A stretch of DNA of 64,000 bases from Gnetum montanum (lineage: Eukaryota > Streptophyta > Gnetopsida > Gnetales > Gnetaceae): NCBI GenBank assembly GCA_015680685.1, contig MNCI01017909.1, positions 817,466-881,465 on the forward strand, read 5' to 3'. Positions within the stretch are counted from its first letter, which is position 1; every line of letters begins with the position of its first letter. The notes below the pieces were generated by a model. The model ran no database searches. It was not told the origin of the DNA and worked only from the letters and a program-made list of their open reading frames with translations. Made by a program: the position numbers and the translations under genes. This document shows, in pieces, positions 34,560 to 44,462 of this stretch.

Positions 34560-35150
34560 GGGAAAAAAGAGCTCACAAGATTTAAACAAAGTAACTGAAT
34601 TGATGTAAGCCATCTTACAATTTTTAATATCCTTCTTCTTGATCTCCCATCAAATCCCCTTTATTTTACCCATAAAGCTCATTTTATAGTAGCTTTAGGT
34701 AGTTACAAATATCATAAGGGATTAAGGTAAGCTACAAATATCTAGGGATATTAACTCATAATCACCATAAGAAATAATTTCTATAGGAAATTATGAGAAA
34801 TTTGAGCCAAAGTTGGAATGTGTTGTCTTGGTAATAGGAAATTAAAATCAGCTAAAAATATCATACAGTTTTATTTGTAACTATCATAGGAAGTTACAAC
34901 TTCCATAGGAATAAAAAGGATAATAACCAAATATCTCCTTTATACCGGATGTTACACAAATATCCCACAATTCCCTCTCTTTCTTGCATTATATATATAT
35001 ATATATTTAAAAAACGTGAACGTTCATATAACCGCCAACTTGTAGGTCACTAGAAATGTAAATAGTGCTTGTTTGTTTGTTTCATGTAGGTACGGGAATT
35101 TGTACAGCGCTGGCACAAACAATTAAGCAGCTGAAGCCAAAGCTAGAGCC
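34560..35150. other. AT-rich non-coding stretch with an (AT)n microsatellite
   Basis: No gene is seen. An alternating AT run lies at about 34990-35007. Repeated phrases such as GTTACAAATATCATA and AGGAAATTA suggest an old LTR or MITE remnant, but I cannot assign it. A splice-acceptor-like TTTCATGTAG precedes 35090. Confidence 0.4.
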
Positions 35151-35531
35151 ATGGCAGAAGGTCTTCATCTTCTGGTGTTTCCATTACTACGTGCACAAGT
35201 GCCTCTTCGGAGTCAAAAGCAAAATCAAAGTTCTGTAACTCACCCAGGGACACTAGAAACCCTAACCCTAACGCGGTATCTTCCAGAGTTGCATGAATCA
35301 TGAGCTAGCGATTTGGAGCACCGCATGTCATCGCTAGCATGGAAAAATGGTATCCCCTGCAATCACGTTTCAGTAACCTCTTCTGACGAAGCTCACAGAC
35401 AAAGGATAGAGCGAAGTATCCAGCAGCAAAAATTAAAATCAGAAGCGGGCGGGATAACTACAAGCTTATCTGCGAAAGATTATGCCATTTTTGGCACAAA
35501 TTTTTGCATCCTTGAGTTTACGCCTGTTTAA
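35151..35531 (+). pseudogene. Unidentified ORF with one in-frame TGA, possibly a host exon
   Basis: From the ATG at 35151 the frame reads 126 codons to TAA at 35529-35531, with one stop, TGA at 35301, where CGA would give Arg. Base composition is richer in GC than its surroundings. The peptide has LHLLVFPLLRAQVPLRSQ near the start and RIERSIQQQKLKSE later. I recognise no family. A second frame over 35091-35238 is also open, so the true frame is uncertain. A telo-box-like AAACCCTAA at 35257-35265, common near plant gene starts, may mean this is 5' leader and not coding. Confidence 0.35.
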
Positions 35532-35779
35532 AAAGTAGAGGATGCTAGAATTTTTATCTCTGTGCATCATCAAGGGCTGCAACACCATCGCTGAAATCTC
35601 TCCCAATACCAGGCGTTCGATAACATTGCTGATACTCCGTCCCGCGTAAGACCCATACTCGAATTTTTTGCTGATTTTGCTTTTGTGAATCTCAAGTTTG
35701 ATACCTCCTCTTGAAATATTTCAGATTCCATGTTCTTGCCTTAAACCTAGTGACATAGTTTCTTTTGCACAAAGGACGT

Positions 35780-36180
35780 CTGCAATTCACGTTCCTCATC
35801 AAAATGTTCGTGTCTTGCTTGACCTTCTGCCAGCAGCTTTACACATTTCACACCTAAATGCGAAGTGGGTGTAAGTCGACACAAGTTAAGCATTTATACA
35901 AGCACAAAAGATATTGTCTGGCAACAGTGAAAGAGCATTCTCAAGTAGCTCGGTTTCTTTCTTGCTTATGCAACAATTTTTGAAATGTTTTCAAGGAAGG
36001 TAAACCCAACACCCCTGAAATCATTCGATGGACCTGAGAATTGCCAACCCATTTCTTTCCAGTGATTTGACACAAGATTGGGCTACATGTGGAAACGCCA
36101 CATGCCATAATTCTTTCAAAGCCATCTTCAAATCATGAAATCTCCCTTCCATTGGGTTAGATGGATGAACAGGACCTATG
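35780..36180 (-). pseudogene. ELMO-domain protein pseudogene
   Basis: On the minus strand, reading down from about 36175, I see RFHDLKMALKELWHVAFP, then WKEMGWQFSGPSNDFRGVGF, then KTFQKLLHKQERNRAT.E and HLGVKCVKLLAEG, in three frames. This is the order of the ELMO/CED-12 domain of plant proteins: LW..AFP, QWK.MGWQG.DPSTDFRG.GF, KLL.KQ...RA.WEYPF and F.KLLAE. Frameshifts and a stop at the Trp of WEYPF make it a pseudogene. The domain core is continuous over about 350 bp with no obvious introns, so it may be a processed copy. ELMO proteins act with small-GTPase regulators. It lies between two retroelement blocks. Confidence 0.72.
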
Positions 36181-36740
36181 ATGCAACATCCAATTAAAGT
36201 AGCAAACCATTAAAGTAATGTGGGGATTATGGTGCATCTGGCCCTCCTTGCATTTTCTGCCTTTTTTCATGCAGATTTGAAACTATCCTAACTATAGTAT
36301 TCCATAAAGGATTTATAGTTGTTCGAGGCATCACACTAGACAAACTTCTTGAAAATGAAGTAAAAATATGCATCAAATAATTGGCATGTATCCTTGAAAA
36401 TTTTTCCATCTTTGGCATGAGCCTTGCATATTTATCCATCGATCTTAGACAACATATTGATGATGTTGTTAAGCCTTCAATTTCTTCATGTTCTAGTTTC
36501 CTTGATGATCAATATTTGTTAAGCATGGAATTAGAAACACGACTTGGCAATTGGTTATCTTCATCAATAAAATCTACTAGGAGATATTCACTTTTCTTCT
36601 CTTCATCAACCACCTCAGAATTCTCATTATTCTTGCTTCTCAATGTTCCATTAATATACTTATCTTTTTGCAATTTTGAAAGTAGAGCAAAGTGCCATTT
36701 CTTTTGTTAAAATGTATAGTAGCTCTCATAGCACCACAAC
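36181..36740. other. Unassigned stretch between the ELMO pseudogene and element G
   Basis: The minus strand is open for 70 codons at 36227-36439 and fairly open upstream of it, with phrases such as RIHANYLMHIF. The plus strand is open at 36381-36710. I recognise neither. The minus-strand frame could be an upstream part of the same host pseudogene, but nothing proves it. Confidence 0.3.
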
Positions 36741-36810
36741 CTCATAAAGCTTGCTCCATTAAATGGTCAAAATGTCTCATAAAGCTTGCTCCATTAAATG
36801 GTCAAAATGC
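36741..36810 (+). repeat. 35-bp tandem duplication
   Basis: CTCATAAAGCTTGCTCCATT continuing to GGTCAAAATG occurs at 36741-36775 and again at 36776-36810, with a difference only in the last base. Confidence 0.95.
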
Positions 36811-37748
36811 ACCAACAGTTGCCTATGTTCACCAAGTATAATGGTGAAATAGGAGATCCAATGAATCATGTGACTAGCTCCTTATTCTCACATAGTGCTA
36901 AGATGCTTTTCCAACTTACTATCTAGAAGAGCTTTGGAATGGTATAGGTCCCTAACACATGAATCTATTATCTCTTTGAAACAATTTGCTCATAGCCTTC
37001 ATTGAATGCTTTAGGTTCAAGGTGCCTCAAAGCACTAGTATTATGTCTTTCATTGGCATCAATTAGGTTTCAAATGAACCCATTAATACATTCATGTCTC
37101 CATGGACAGTGGCATCAACAGAATTGTCTTATCATTTGGATGAATATCAAGTGCAAGGCATCTTTGAAGTAGTTGTCATTGACTACATTTAGAAGAGGAT
37201 GGATTATCCTAAGCCTCATTCTCTAAATGATGCCTTCTTGGTTGCTAGATGCACTAAAGAAGTTGTCATTCAATGTAATGCCCAAGAACTCATGATAGTT
37301 CATAACAAAATTTTTCCAAGGCTACTAAATAAGAGAAGATACTCCCAAATTCTATAGGTGTTTCTTCTCTTTCTAAGGGACAAAGCAATGCTCCCTCAAT
37401 TGCTTCCTCATCTAATTAACCACCTAGACCTTGTAGGAGTAAGGACCAGTACACCAAGATACCCATGAAGTACTCTTTACTTCAAAATAATCTTCTTGAT
37501 GATGGTCACCTTAAGAAGAAATGTCTCTAATCAAGTAAGAGCATGCTTTCATCGCATACAGTTAATAGCTATAGATCCTTCTCAACAACAAGAAGGAGAT
37601 CTTGAGGTGCCTAAGTGGTACAAGTACTACAAATATTGCTATTATCATGAGATTGCTAAACATTATATAGATAACTATAGAAATATGAAAGATGATGTTC
37701 ATGATCTCATTGATAAGGGCAAGATAGTGGTAGAAAGCAATCCATCCA
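36811..37748 (+). pseudogene. gag: gag of Tat-type element G, first fragment
   Basis: FTKYNGEIGDPMNHVTS at about 36826 is a gag capsid start of the KYDG.GDP.NH type, followed in a shifted frame by ALEWYRSLTHESI. At 37615-37720 lies CYYHEIAKHYIDNYRNMKDD with VHDLIDKGKI, the short Tat zinc box whose last Cys has become Tyr. Stops and shifts are frequent. The fragment ends at 37748, where element E is inserted. It is more decayed than element D and of a different Tat subfamily. Confidence 0.72.
37744..37748 (+). other. Target site duplication of element E, left copy
   Basis: ATCCA precedes the LTR at 37749. ACCCA follows the other LTR at 44360-44364, one transition apart. Confidence 0.6.
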
Positions 37749-38629
37749 TGATGAGCGGTGAGGTACCCCTACGCTCAACCATACGAATATGAGTGTGTAC
37801 GCGCAATCCAGTCGAACTCTGTGGATGGACTAGTTGTGACATCTAGACAGTTATACGTTGATGACAATTCGTTGTCTTCCCACCTAGACTAGTGTTTGCT
37901 TTGTCACGTATGGTTTAGTCCAGAGTGAGGTGTATGATGTGGTTTCTAACACTATGCTACTCCTAAAGACAATGAGAAATAATCTTGATTAAGCTAATAA
38001 GCAATATGAAATAAGATCTAAGCTAGCCTAAGTGCGATGAGCATCCATCCTTAATCATCTGTACGCATCTTGGACTTCGTGTACTACATCTGGGCTTACC
38101 AAGTGCACATTACTTGAGTACTACTTGATACGCTACTGGGTTTCCATGTAGTGACACTTAAATGTTTGTGATTAAGATGTACTCATTTTGCATTAACAAC
38201 AGGAATAGTAAATGACGATAAAGAAATATTAATTAAGAAAACAATAAATAATAATTAACAATTAAAGTAAACAAAAGCTAAGTGAATGCTACAATGATGG
38301 AGTAATCTCGATCTTTATTGTCGATTATGTGCGTGTCCAAGTATGTCACACTCAAACAAAGGTTCTCTACAATTACAAACATCACACTACAAGCATGCAC
38401 TTGGGAAAAGGAATTGAAAATTAACTAAAAACTGATAAAAAGACTTGACCCAAAGACTTATTGACAAAAGACTCTTCCCCATGCGCTTGAGTGCTATATT
38501 TATAGGCCAACACAAGAATCATGATATCGTGTACACGATATCGTATCTGGGCTGAGATATCGAGTACCCGATATCTTGTACTTGATATTAGGTACTTGAT
38601 ATCGGGGCCTGGCAAACCGCGATTCATCA
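37749..38629 (-). repeat. 3' LTR of element E
   Basis: It is 881 bp. In plus-strand view it opens TGATGAGCGGTGAGGTACCC and closes GATTCATCA. The family AATAAA (plus-strand TTTATT near 38320) and a TATA region (TATTTATAGGCC near 38510) are present. It is followed on the right by the complement of the polypurine tract, TACCCCACGACT at 38630-38641. Confidence 0.88.
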
Positions 38630-38641
38630 TACCCCACGACT

Positions 38642-40620
38642 GAATAAAAACTCGTCCTCAAGTCAAACAAAGTGAGGAACAAGTTCATTCAATTACAAAT
38701 AGTGGATAGGTATGGGATTATTGAATGATCATGGACTGTTTCATGCCATAGTGTGGGATTAAACAAAATTTGGACACAGACACAAAATACAAAACTTGTG
38801 GTACTCATGTATTTCCTGGTGGTGGTGGCTTCTCCATGGGTGCCTTTCCTTTGTCCTGTGCTCCAAGCTTCTGAAATTGATACCTTTGAAGAAGTGCCTA
38901 AAGTTTCTCCTCTTCTGTCCAAGGATCATGAGTTGTCCATGCTGATGTTCCAATGTTTGATGGAGTCAGCACATCCCACAGACACGGCAATTCTAGGAAC
39001 ATTTGATTAGCTTTGACATACCATGCCACAAACAGTTGTCATTCCTCTTCATAGGTTCTAGCCCTGACCTCTCTACCTTTTTCTTGGCCAGATTTTGTAG
39101 TGATAGGAGTTTCTTGATGCATGCTGAATGATTGTGCCTCCTGCTTTGCATGTTTTGCATGAGGTCCTTGGCCTTTGCCTCCTCTCGGGCATTTAGTTGC
39201 ACCTTGAGAAAGTCCTCTTTGCTATCCTCTTTTAGGGGCTATCTATAATCACACAAGGATCAATTGTTAGTAAGGTTATTTAAAGAAATTTAGTTATCTT
39301 ATACCTTACTCATTACCTTTAATAAATGTTTAATTCATTGCTTAGTGTGATTTTAGTGTTAGATATTTTTCAAGGAAGTTGCCCTAAAAGTTTAATGTCG
39401 AACCTGATATGTTTAGGTGACACATAAAAGGACATGTAATGATTTTGAGGAATGTTCAATAAAATGATAACAAAGGAAAGAATAGATTTGACAAGGGAGT
39501 ACTCGGAGGGTATAAAATGATGTGGTGGTGTGCAATAAGTACAAATTACAAAAGTCATGCAAGTGGGTCCTCCCCAAAGTAGGTTCCAACCTATAATGCC
39601 CTTGTGTAACCATAGCTTAAAATGTTCGTAGGCACTAGAAGGGTTAAATGCAATATGCCCTTGTGCAACAAAACACACACATGTTAAATACCACCGCAAT
39701 GAGGTATGAATTCTATGCTACACAAGACACAAGTTAGAAGTACTTGGACCGTGAGATGAGACAAATTACAGAAGGGATTGCAAATACTGGGATGTGAGAT
39801 AACTTACCCTGAACACAATGAATCCTAAGTGTTGTGTGTGATTAAAGTACCATTAGCCTTTTGCTCCAAGATCAAAACCAAGCCTATGCCTCTAATTAGT
39901 GACATTGCATTGTTTCATCCCAATGATAGACAACCATAAGAGCATCATGACAACAAGGCATACGATCATTTGGCGTTTTGTGCAAGGGAGGAGTGATTCA
40001 AATTTGTCTGTGGCACGTTTTTCTTGGTCTTTGCTTTTCTGCTTCATTTCTTATTTTTCCCCTTGCTTTTCTTTTTTTTTCTCTTTTTTTTTCTTGTCTT
40101 TTTCTTCATCTGGGCACTTTTTGCACTGTGTCTTTTCCAAAAGTGATTTGGAGAAGCTACCAACCTTCAGGCATGGGTGCATGTCTTTCCAGTGGGACCT
40201 CCCAAAACAACATTGAGTTCCTTTATTGAGTGCCTCTTAGTTCATCACTTTTCACTCCCTCTTAGTTCCTCACTTTTCACTCTAGGTATAATGACTACAA
40301 AGTTACTTTAAGTTTTAATGATAACAAGAATATCATCATACCCAGAGTAGAACCTCTTATTAATAGAATGGGTGGATGGATGGTGTGGGCTCATTGTCCA
40401 AATAATTAGTCCCTTTTGACTCGATAACATAGAACAACACCTTAACTGACTAGTTACATGAGTGTTTTATTCATAGATGAGATTACGCACAAAAAGATAA
40501 AACAAAAAATTAAAAGATGAAAAATTAGAAAATGAAAAATCAGAAAATAAAAAATTGTAAAACCAAAGAAAAAGAAAAACATTTACTAATTCCACTTGTT
40601 AGAATGAGGGGTGTCCCCCA
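38642..40620 (-). pseudogene. 3' region of element E with the tail of the third ORF
   Basis: Read on the minus strand, about 39230-38760 contains REEAKAKDLMQNMQ in one frame. In another it has YEEE.QLFVA.YVKANQMF, then PCLWDVLTPSNIGTSAWT and EEKL.ALL. These match the C-terminus of the ORF at 12805-15700 (QFIA.FVNLKELFLVFPCPW, then EVPVLAHIGEAA and EEKMRALL). E therefore keeps the end of the family's third ORF after most of it was lost. The rest (39240-40600) is T-rich on the minus strand and homologous to the non-coding 3' region of element A. A purine tract ATGGGGGACAC lies at 40621-40611. Confidence 0.68.
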
Positions 40621-40621
40621 T

Positions 40622-43042
40622 GATTGAACCTTGGATCATGGCAAGAATTAATAAATGGAGAGTTTGGATCCATGCATATTGGAACTATTGGGGTCCCGTC
40701 ATATCCAAACCACTAGGTGTCTTTTGGTGTGGTGGAAAGAATGTACCCAAATTGGGGTTCACACACTTGATTATAGTAGGGATAGTGGGGTCGATTATAA
40801 GATGTGGTCATGTCATAAGAGGTTGACCCACTATGGCACTTGTGAGCATAAGACGGTATGCAAGGATCAATATGTCTCCCCACATTGTTATATTCATTGG
40901 GTTGCATGGTTATTGGAGTATTGATTGGTGGCCTAGATAAGGTAACAGGAGGCGTTGAGTTTGAAGAGGAAGGTGCATCACAGTGTTGGGCTTGTGCTAA
41001 GTTGGAGGATGTAGTGGTTTCAGAATTGTGTTGTCTCTTTCTACGACCATGCCTAAAGAAAGGACGCTTCCAACATTATGGAGGATTCCCACCGCTGTTG
41101 ATAATAGTAGCACAAGTAATGTTCGTGGGTTGGTGTTGTGATGCAAAACCTTCTGGTACAACTAGTGGTGATGTAGAAGGAGGTGAAGGATGAGAATATT
41201 GAGAGCACAGAGAAGTGTGAGGAACATGAGGTGGTGACCTCGTAGGAGAGGACATGGATTGATGATACTTAGGGGAGTGATAATGACAAGATGAAGTAGA
41301 GGGTGTTGATCCAATTGGAGAAACAAGGTGTTGAACATAATAAGCGCTTGGTTTCGAGTGATATGAAGGGTGTGGCCAGTTTGGTGATGGCCTTCCCCAC
41401 AACTAGGGGCTTTGCCACTATGTTGAGCATAGTACTGAGGCTGGTAAGAATTTGTCCACTGATAGTATGATGAGTTGTGGAATTGCCCATAAAGTTATGG
41501 GATAGGGATGTGCCCAACCATGTACTTCTGTATGAAATCTAGATGTAACATTCTTCCCCAATGCTCATGTAGATGTGAGAAGATTGGGCATTGGCCTTTT
41601 GCATGATCGTACAGGTAAACATCGCATTGATACTTATGTTTTGTGGTTAAGCCCCTATCCTCATTTTCTTCAGTCCTTCTTTCCATTTGTCGAATGGTGT
41701 TATGTCCTATTTCTACGTGTGGTATCCTTTGTTTGCTTTGGTTGTGAAAGTTATCTTGCCTGGGTCTCCCTCTAATAATGTCTACATATTCTCTACATTT
41801 TTCATGTACCCACTCCGTCATCTTGTTGACCTTTGCCTAAATTTCATCTAGTGATTTTAGTATTGGCAAAGGTAGAAATAGTTTCACCTCCTCGAGGTAA
41901 GTTGATTTCTCCTCTTTATGATTATGGACCTTTATTACTTTAAGAGTTTGGTCCTGTTGACATTTTTCAACATTCTCCCATTTGGCTATTTCTCCTTCTT
42001 CTTTTGCTACTTGCTTAATAAGCTTTTGGAATTGATGGGTTCGTAGTTCATATAGTTGACTTGGGACATACATTCCTAAGGTCTCCCTTGTTTTATTACG
42101 GAGCCCATCCATGATGTGATACATTAGCCTTTCCTTGGAGAACCCATGGCCTGGGCATTTGTTTAACAAAGAGTAATATATTTTTAAGGCCATGTCCAAG
42201 GGTTCATGTTGTCCTTATTTCCACTCTTGGATTTGTCTCCTCAAGGCTGACACTCTTGCATAGGTTTGATATCTTTCATTGAAGAGGTTTATCATTGTTG
42301 GCCAACGGCGAATTGATTTCGGCTTTAAAGACATGTACCATACTTTTACTTGGCCAACGAGTGTCATAGGAAAGAGCTTAAGTCTTTGCCACCCATTATC
42401 AATATTGTTTCATGCATAGGCATCGTAGAAGGCTTGTAAATGATGTTGTGAATCTAAATCACAACCTCCTGAAAACTTGGGAAAGTTGTTTAAATCAAGC
42501 CTAGGTAGCCAGCTTTCCTTACGATGCCTGCAAGATATTTGAATAGCCTCTATTATATGCATTAGGCTCTTAGTGGCCAGCAGGGCTTCATTGTCAATAA
42601 GTAGGTTGTGAGTTTGTAACTTGGGATGATGTTGTCTTTATTCATGTTGGCATTCCTGATTTTGCCCGTGGGTTCAATTTTTATTTCTATACTGACCCCT
42701 TAAGAAATAGTCATCCATCTCACAACTTGACATTGAAAGAACAGATTAAGAGAGGGAATTGAAAAACTCATCATGACTTTTGTAAGTCTCCCAATCATCC
42801 CTTGATGTACTCTTGCTACCCATTCAGAAGGGCCTAGGCCTTATGGGCCTCCTCGTTCTAGGGGATGTCCCATCTTCACTAGAGGTGTCTAAGTTGGATG
42901 AAAAAAGTCCTTGAGTATCGTTGGGGTGTCTATGAACATATGAAACTCCTGCATAAGATTGAGTACTCCAAACTTCTTCATTGGTTCTCCAATGAATTAC
43001 CTCGCTAGATGTTGCGTTATCACTGTCTTGTGAAAGAGACAT
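40622..43042 (-). pseudogene. gag: gag of element E
   Basis: The ATG is at 43042, and one frame runs to 41495 with a handful of stops. The capsid core has HHLQAFYDAYA, WQRLKLFPMTLVGQVKVWY, then KCPGHGFSKERLMYHIMDGL and YELRTHQFQKLIKQVA. This is an Athila-type Gag, and HLQAF.DA matches element A. A Cys/His stretch CDVYLYDHAKGQCPIFSHLH follows. After a shift near 41480 the protein continues Ser, Pro, His and Tyr rich (PTRSPPHVPHTSLCSQYSHP) to about 40620. Gag is by far the best preserved gene of E, fitting an element that supplies its own particle. Confidence 0.78.
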
Positions 43043-43177
43043 TATTGTGAATTGTGTGTGAATTAATTGAATTTAATTTCTTTGTCTGAAAGATATATCA
43101 TTAATACCTTTGTTACAATGATCTTGTATGATACAACTAATCTAGATAACTAGCATCATCCCCGGCAATGACACCAA
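43043..43177 (-). other. Leader and primer binding site of element E
   Basis: On the minus strand, TGGTGTCATTGCCGGGG begins at 43176, one base inside the LTR end, corresponding to TGGTATCATTG of element A. About 120 bp of leader then precede the gag ATG at 43042. Confidence 0.65.
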
Positions 43178-44359
43178 TGACGAGCGGTGAGGTACCCCTA
43201 TGCTCAACCATACGAATACGAGTGTGTACGTGCGATCTAGTCGAACTCTGCAGACAGACTAGTTGTGGCACCTAGATAGATATATTTTGATCGCAGTTTG
43301 CTGTCTTCCCACCTGTACTAGTGTTTTCTTTGTCACGTATGGTTTAGTCCAGAGTGAGGTGTATGATGTGGTTTCTAACACTATGCTACTCCTAAAGACA
43401 ATGAGAAATAATCTTGATTAAGCTAATAATTAATATGAATAAGATCTAAGCTAGCCTAAGTGTGATGAGCATCCATTCTTAAAGATCCATATGCATCTTG
43501 AACTTCGTGTACTACGTCTGAGCTTACCAAGCACACATTACTTGAGCACTACTTGATACGCTATTGGGTTTCCATGTAGTGACACATAAATGTTCGTGAT
43601 TAAGATGTACTCATTCCACATTAACAACAAGAATAGTAAATGACAATAAAGAAATATTAACTATGAAAACAATAAATAATAATTAACAATTAAAGCAAAC
43701 AAAAGCTAAGTGAATGCTACAATGATGGAGTTCTCGATCTTTATTGTCGATTATGTGCATGTCTAAGTACGTTACACTCTGACAAAGGTTATGTACAATT
43801 ACAAGCATCACATTGTGGGCATGCACTTGGGAAAAGGAATTAAAAATTAACTAAAAACTAACAAAAAGACTTGACCCAAAGACTTACTGACAAANTTGGG
43901 TTTCCATGTAGTGACACATAAATGTTCGTGATTAAGATGTACTCATTCCACATTAACAACAAGAATAGTAAATGACAATAAAGAAATATTAACTATGAAA
44001 ACAATAAATAATAATTAACAATTAAAGCAAACAAAAGCTAAGTGAATGCTACAATGATGGAGTTCTCGATCTTTATTGTCGATTATGTGCATGTCTAAGT
44101 ACGTTACACTCGGACAAAGGTTATGTACAATTACAAGCATCACATTGTGGGCATGCACTTGGGAAAAGGAATTAAAAATTAACTAAAAACTAACAAAAAG
44201 ACTTGACCCAAAGACTTACTGACAAAAGACTCCTCCCCGTGTGCTTGAGTGCTATATTTATAAGCCAACATAGGAATCACGATATCATGTATATGATATT
44301 GTATCTAGGCTGAGATATCGAGTACCTGATATCGAGGCTTGGCAAACCGTGATTCATCA
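43178..44359 (-). repeat. 5' LTR of element E, carrying an apparent assembly duplication
   Basis: It starts TGACGAGCGG at 43178 and ends TCATCA at 44359. It is about 300 bp longer than its partner only because 43896-44226 repeats 43564-43894 almost exactly across the single N at 43895. Without the repeat it is about 850 bp, in line with 881 bp for the other LTR. Confidence 0.85.
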
Positions 44360-44457
44360 ACCCACTATGCATCTGGACAACCAACAACTATAAGTATTTC
44401 AGAATTCCTTTGGGATTGGAGGGGCAATTTCATCTTTCAAGTGTGAATACAAAGCTA
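44360..44457 (+). pseudogene. Element G, second fragment (between E and F)
   Basis: About 98 bp of element G are left between two insertions. The plus strand reads ASGQPTTISISEF, plausible as a continuation of the Tat gag C-terminal region broken at 37748. Confidence 0.4.
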
Positions 44458-44462
44458 GTAAG
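44458..44462 (+). other. Target site duplication of element F, left copy
   Basis: GTAAG precedes the LTR at 44463. An identical GTAAG follows the other LTR at 52147-52151. Confidence 0.85.

Larger units (their letters stand above)
37749..44359 (-). mobile_element. Element E: Athila-type retrotransposon lacking pol, minus strand
   Basis: The LTRs are at 37749-38629 (3' LTR in element orientation) and 43178-44359 (5' LTR). They belong to the same family as 566-1412: reverse-complemented ends TGATGA/TCATCA and the shared GGTGAGGTACCCCTA segment. The interior, only about 4.5 kb, runs in element orientation from PBS to gag, 3' region with the third-ORF tail, and polypurine tract. Protease, RT, RNase H and integrase are missing. 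It must have moved using enzymes from another copy, or lost pol after insertion. The near-matching target duplication supports insertion as a unit. Confidence 0.85.

Noticed and set aside
306-34589. A 16-bp exact match CACAAGATTTAAACAA at 306-321 and 34574-34589, near the two edges of the nested block, suggesting a target duplication.
   Set aside because: The left copy lies inside homologous Athila-type 3' sequence, not at an element edge, and one 16-bp AT-rich match is plausible by chance in 64 kb.
35257-35270. Two telomere-like CCCTAA units, possibly an interstitial telomere.
   Set aside because: Only two units; a telo-box near a plant gene start is a simpler reading.
39899-40229. Phe-rich hydrophobic ORFs of 105 and 83 codons on the plus strand, like a membrane protein.
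   Set aside because: Antisense to the A-rich 3' region of element E; a long T run creates the Phe codons.
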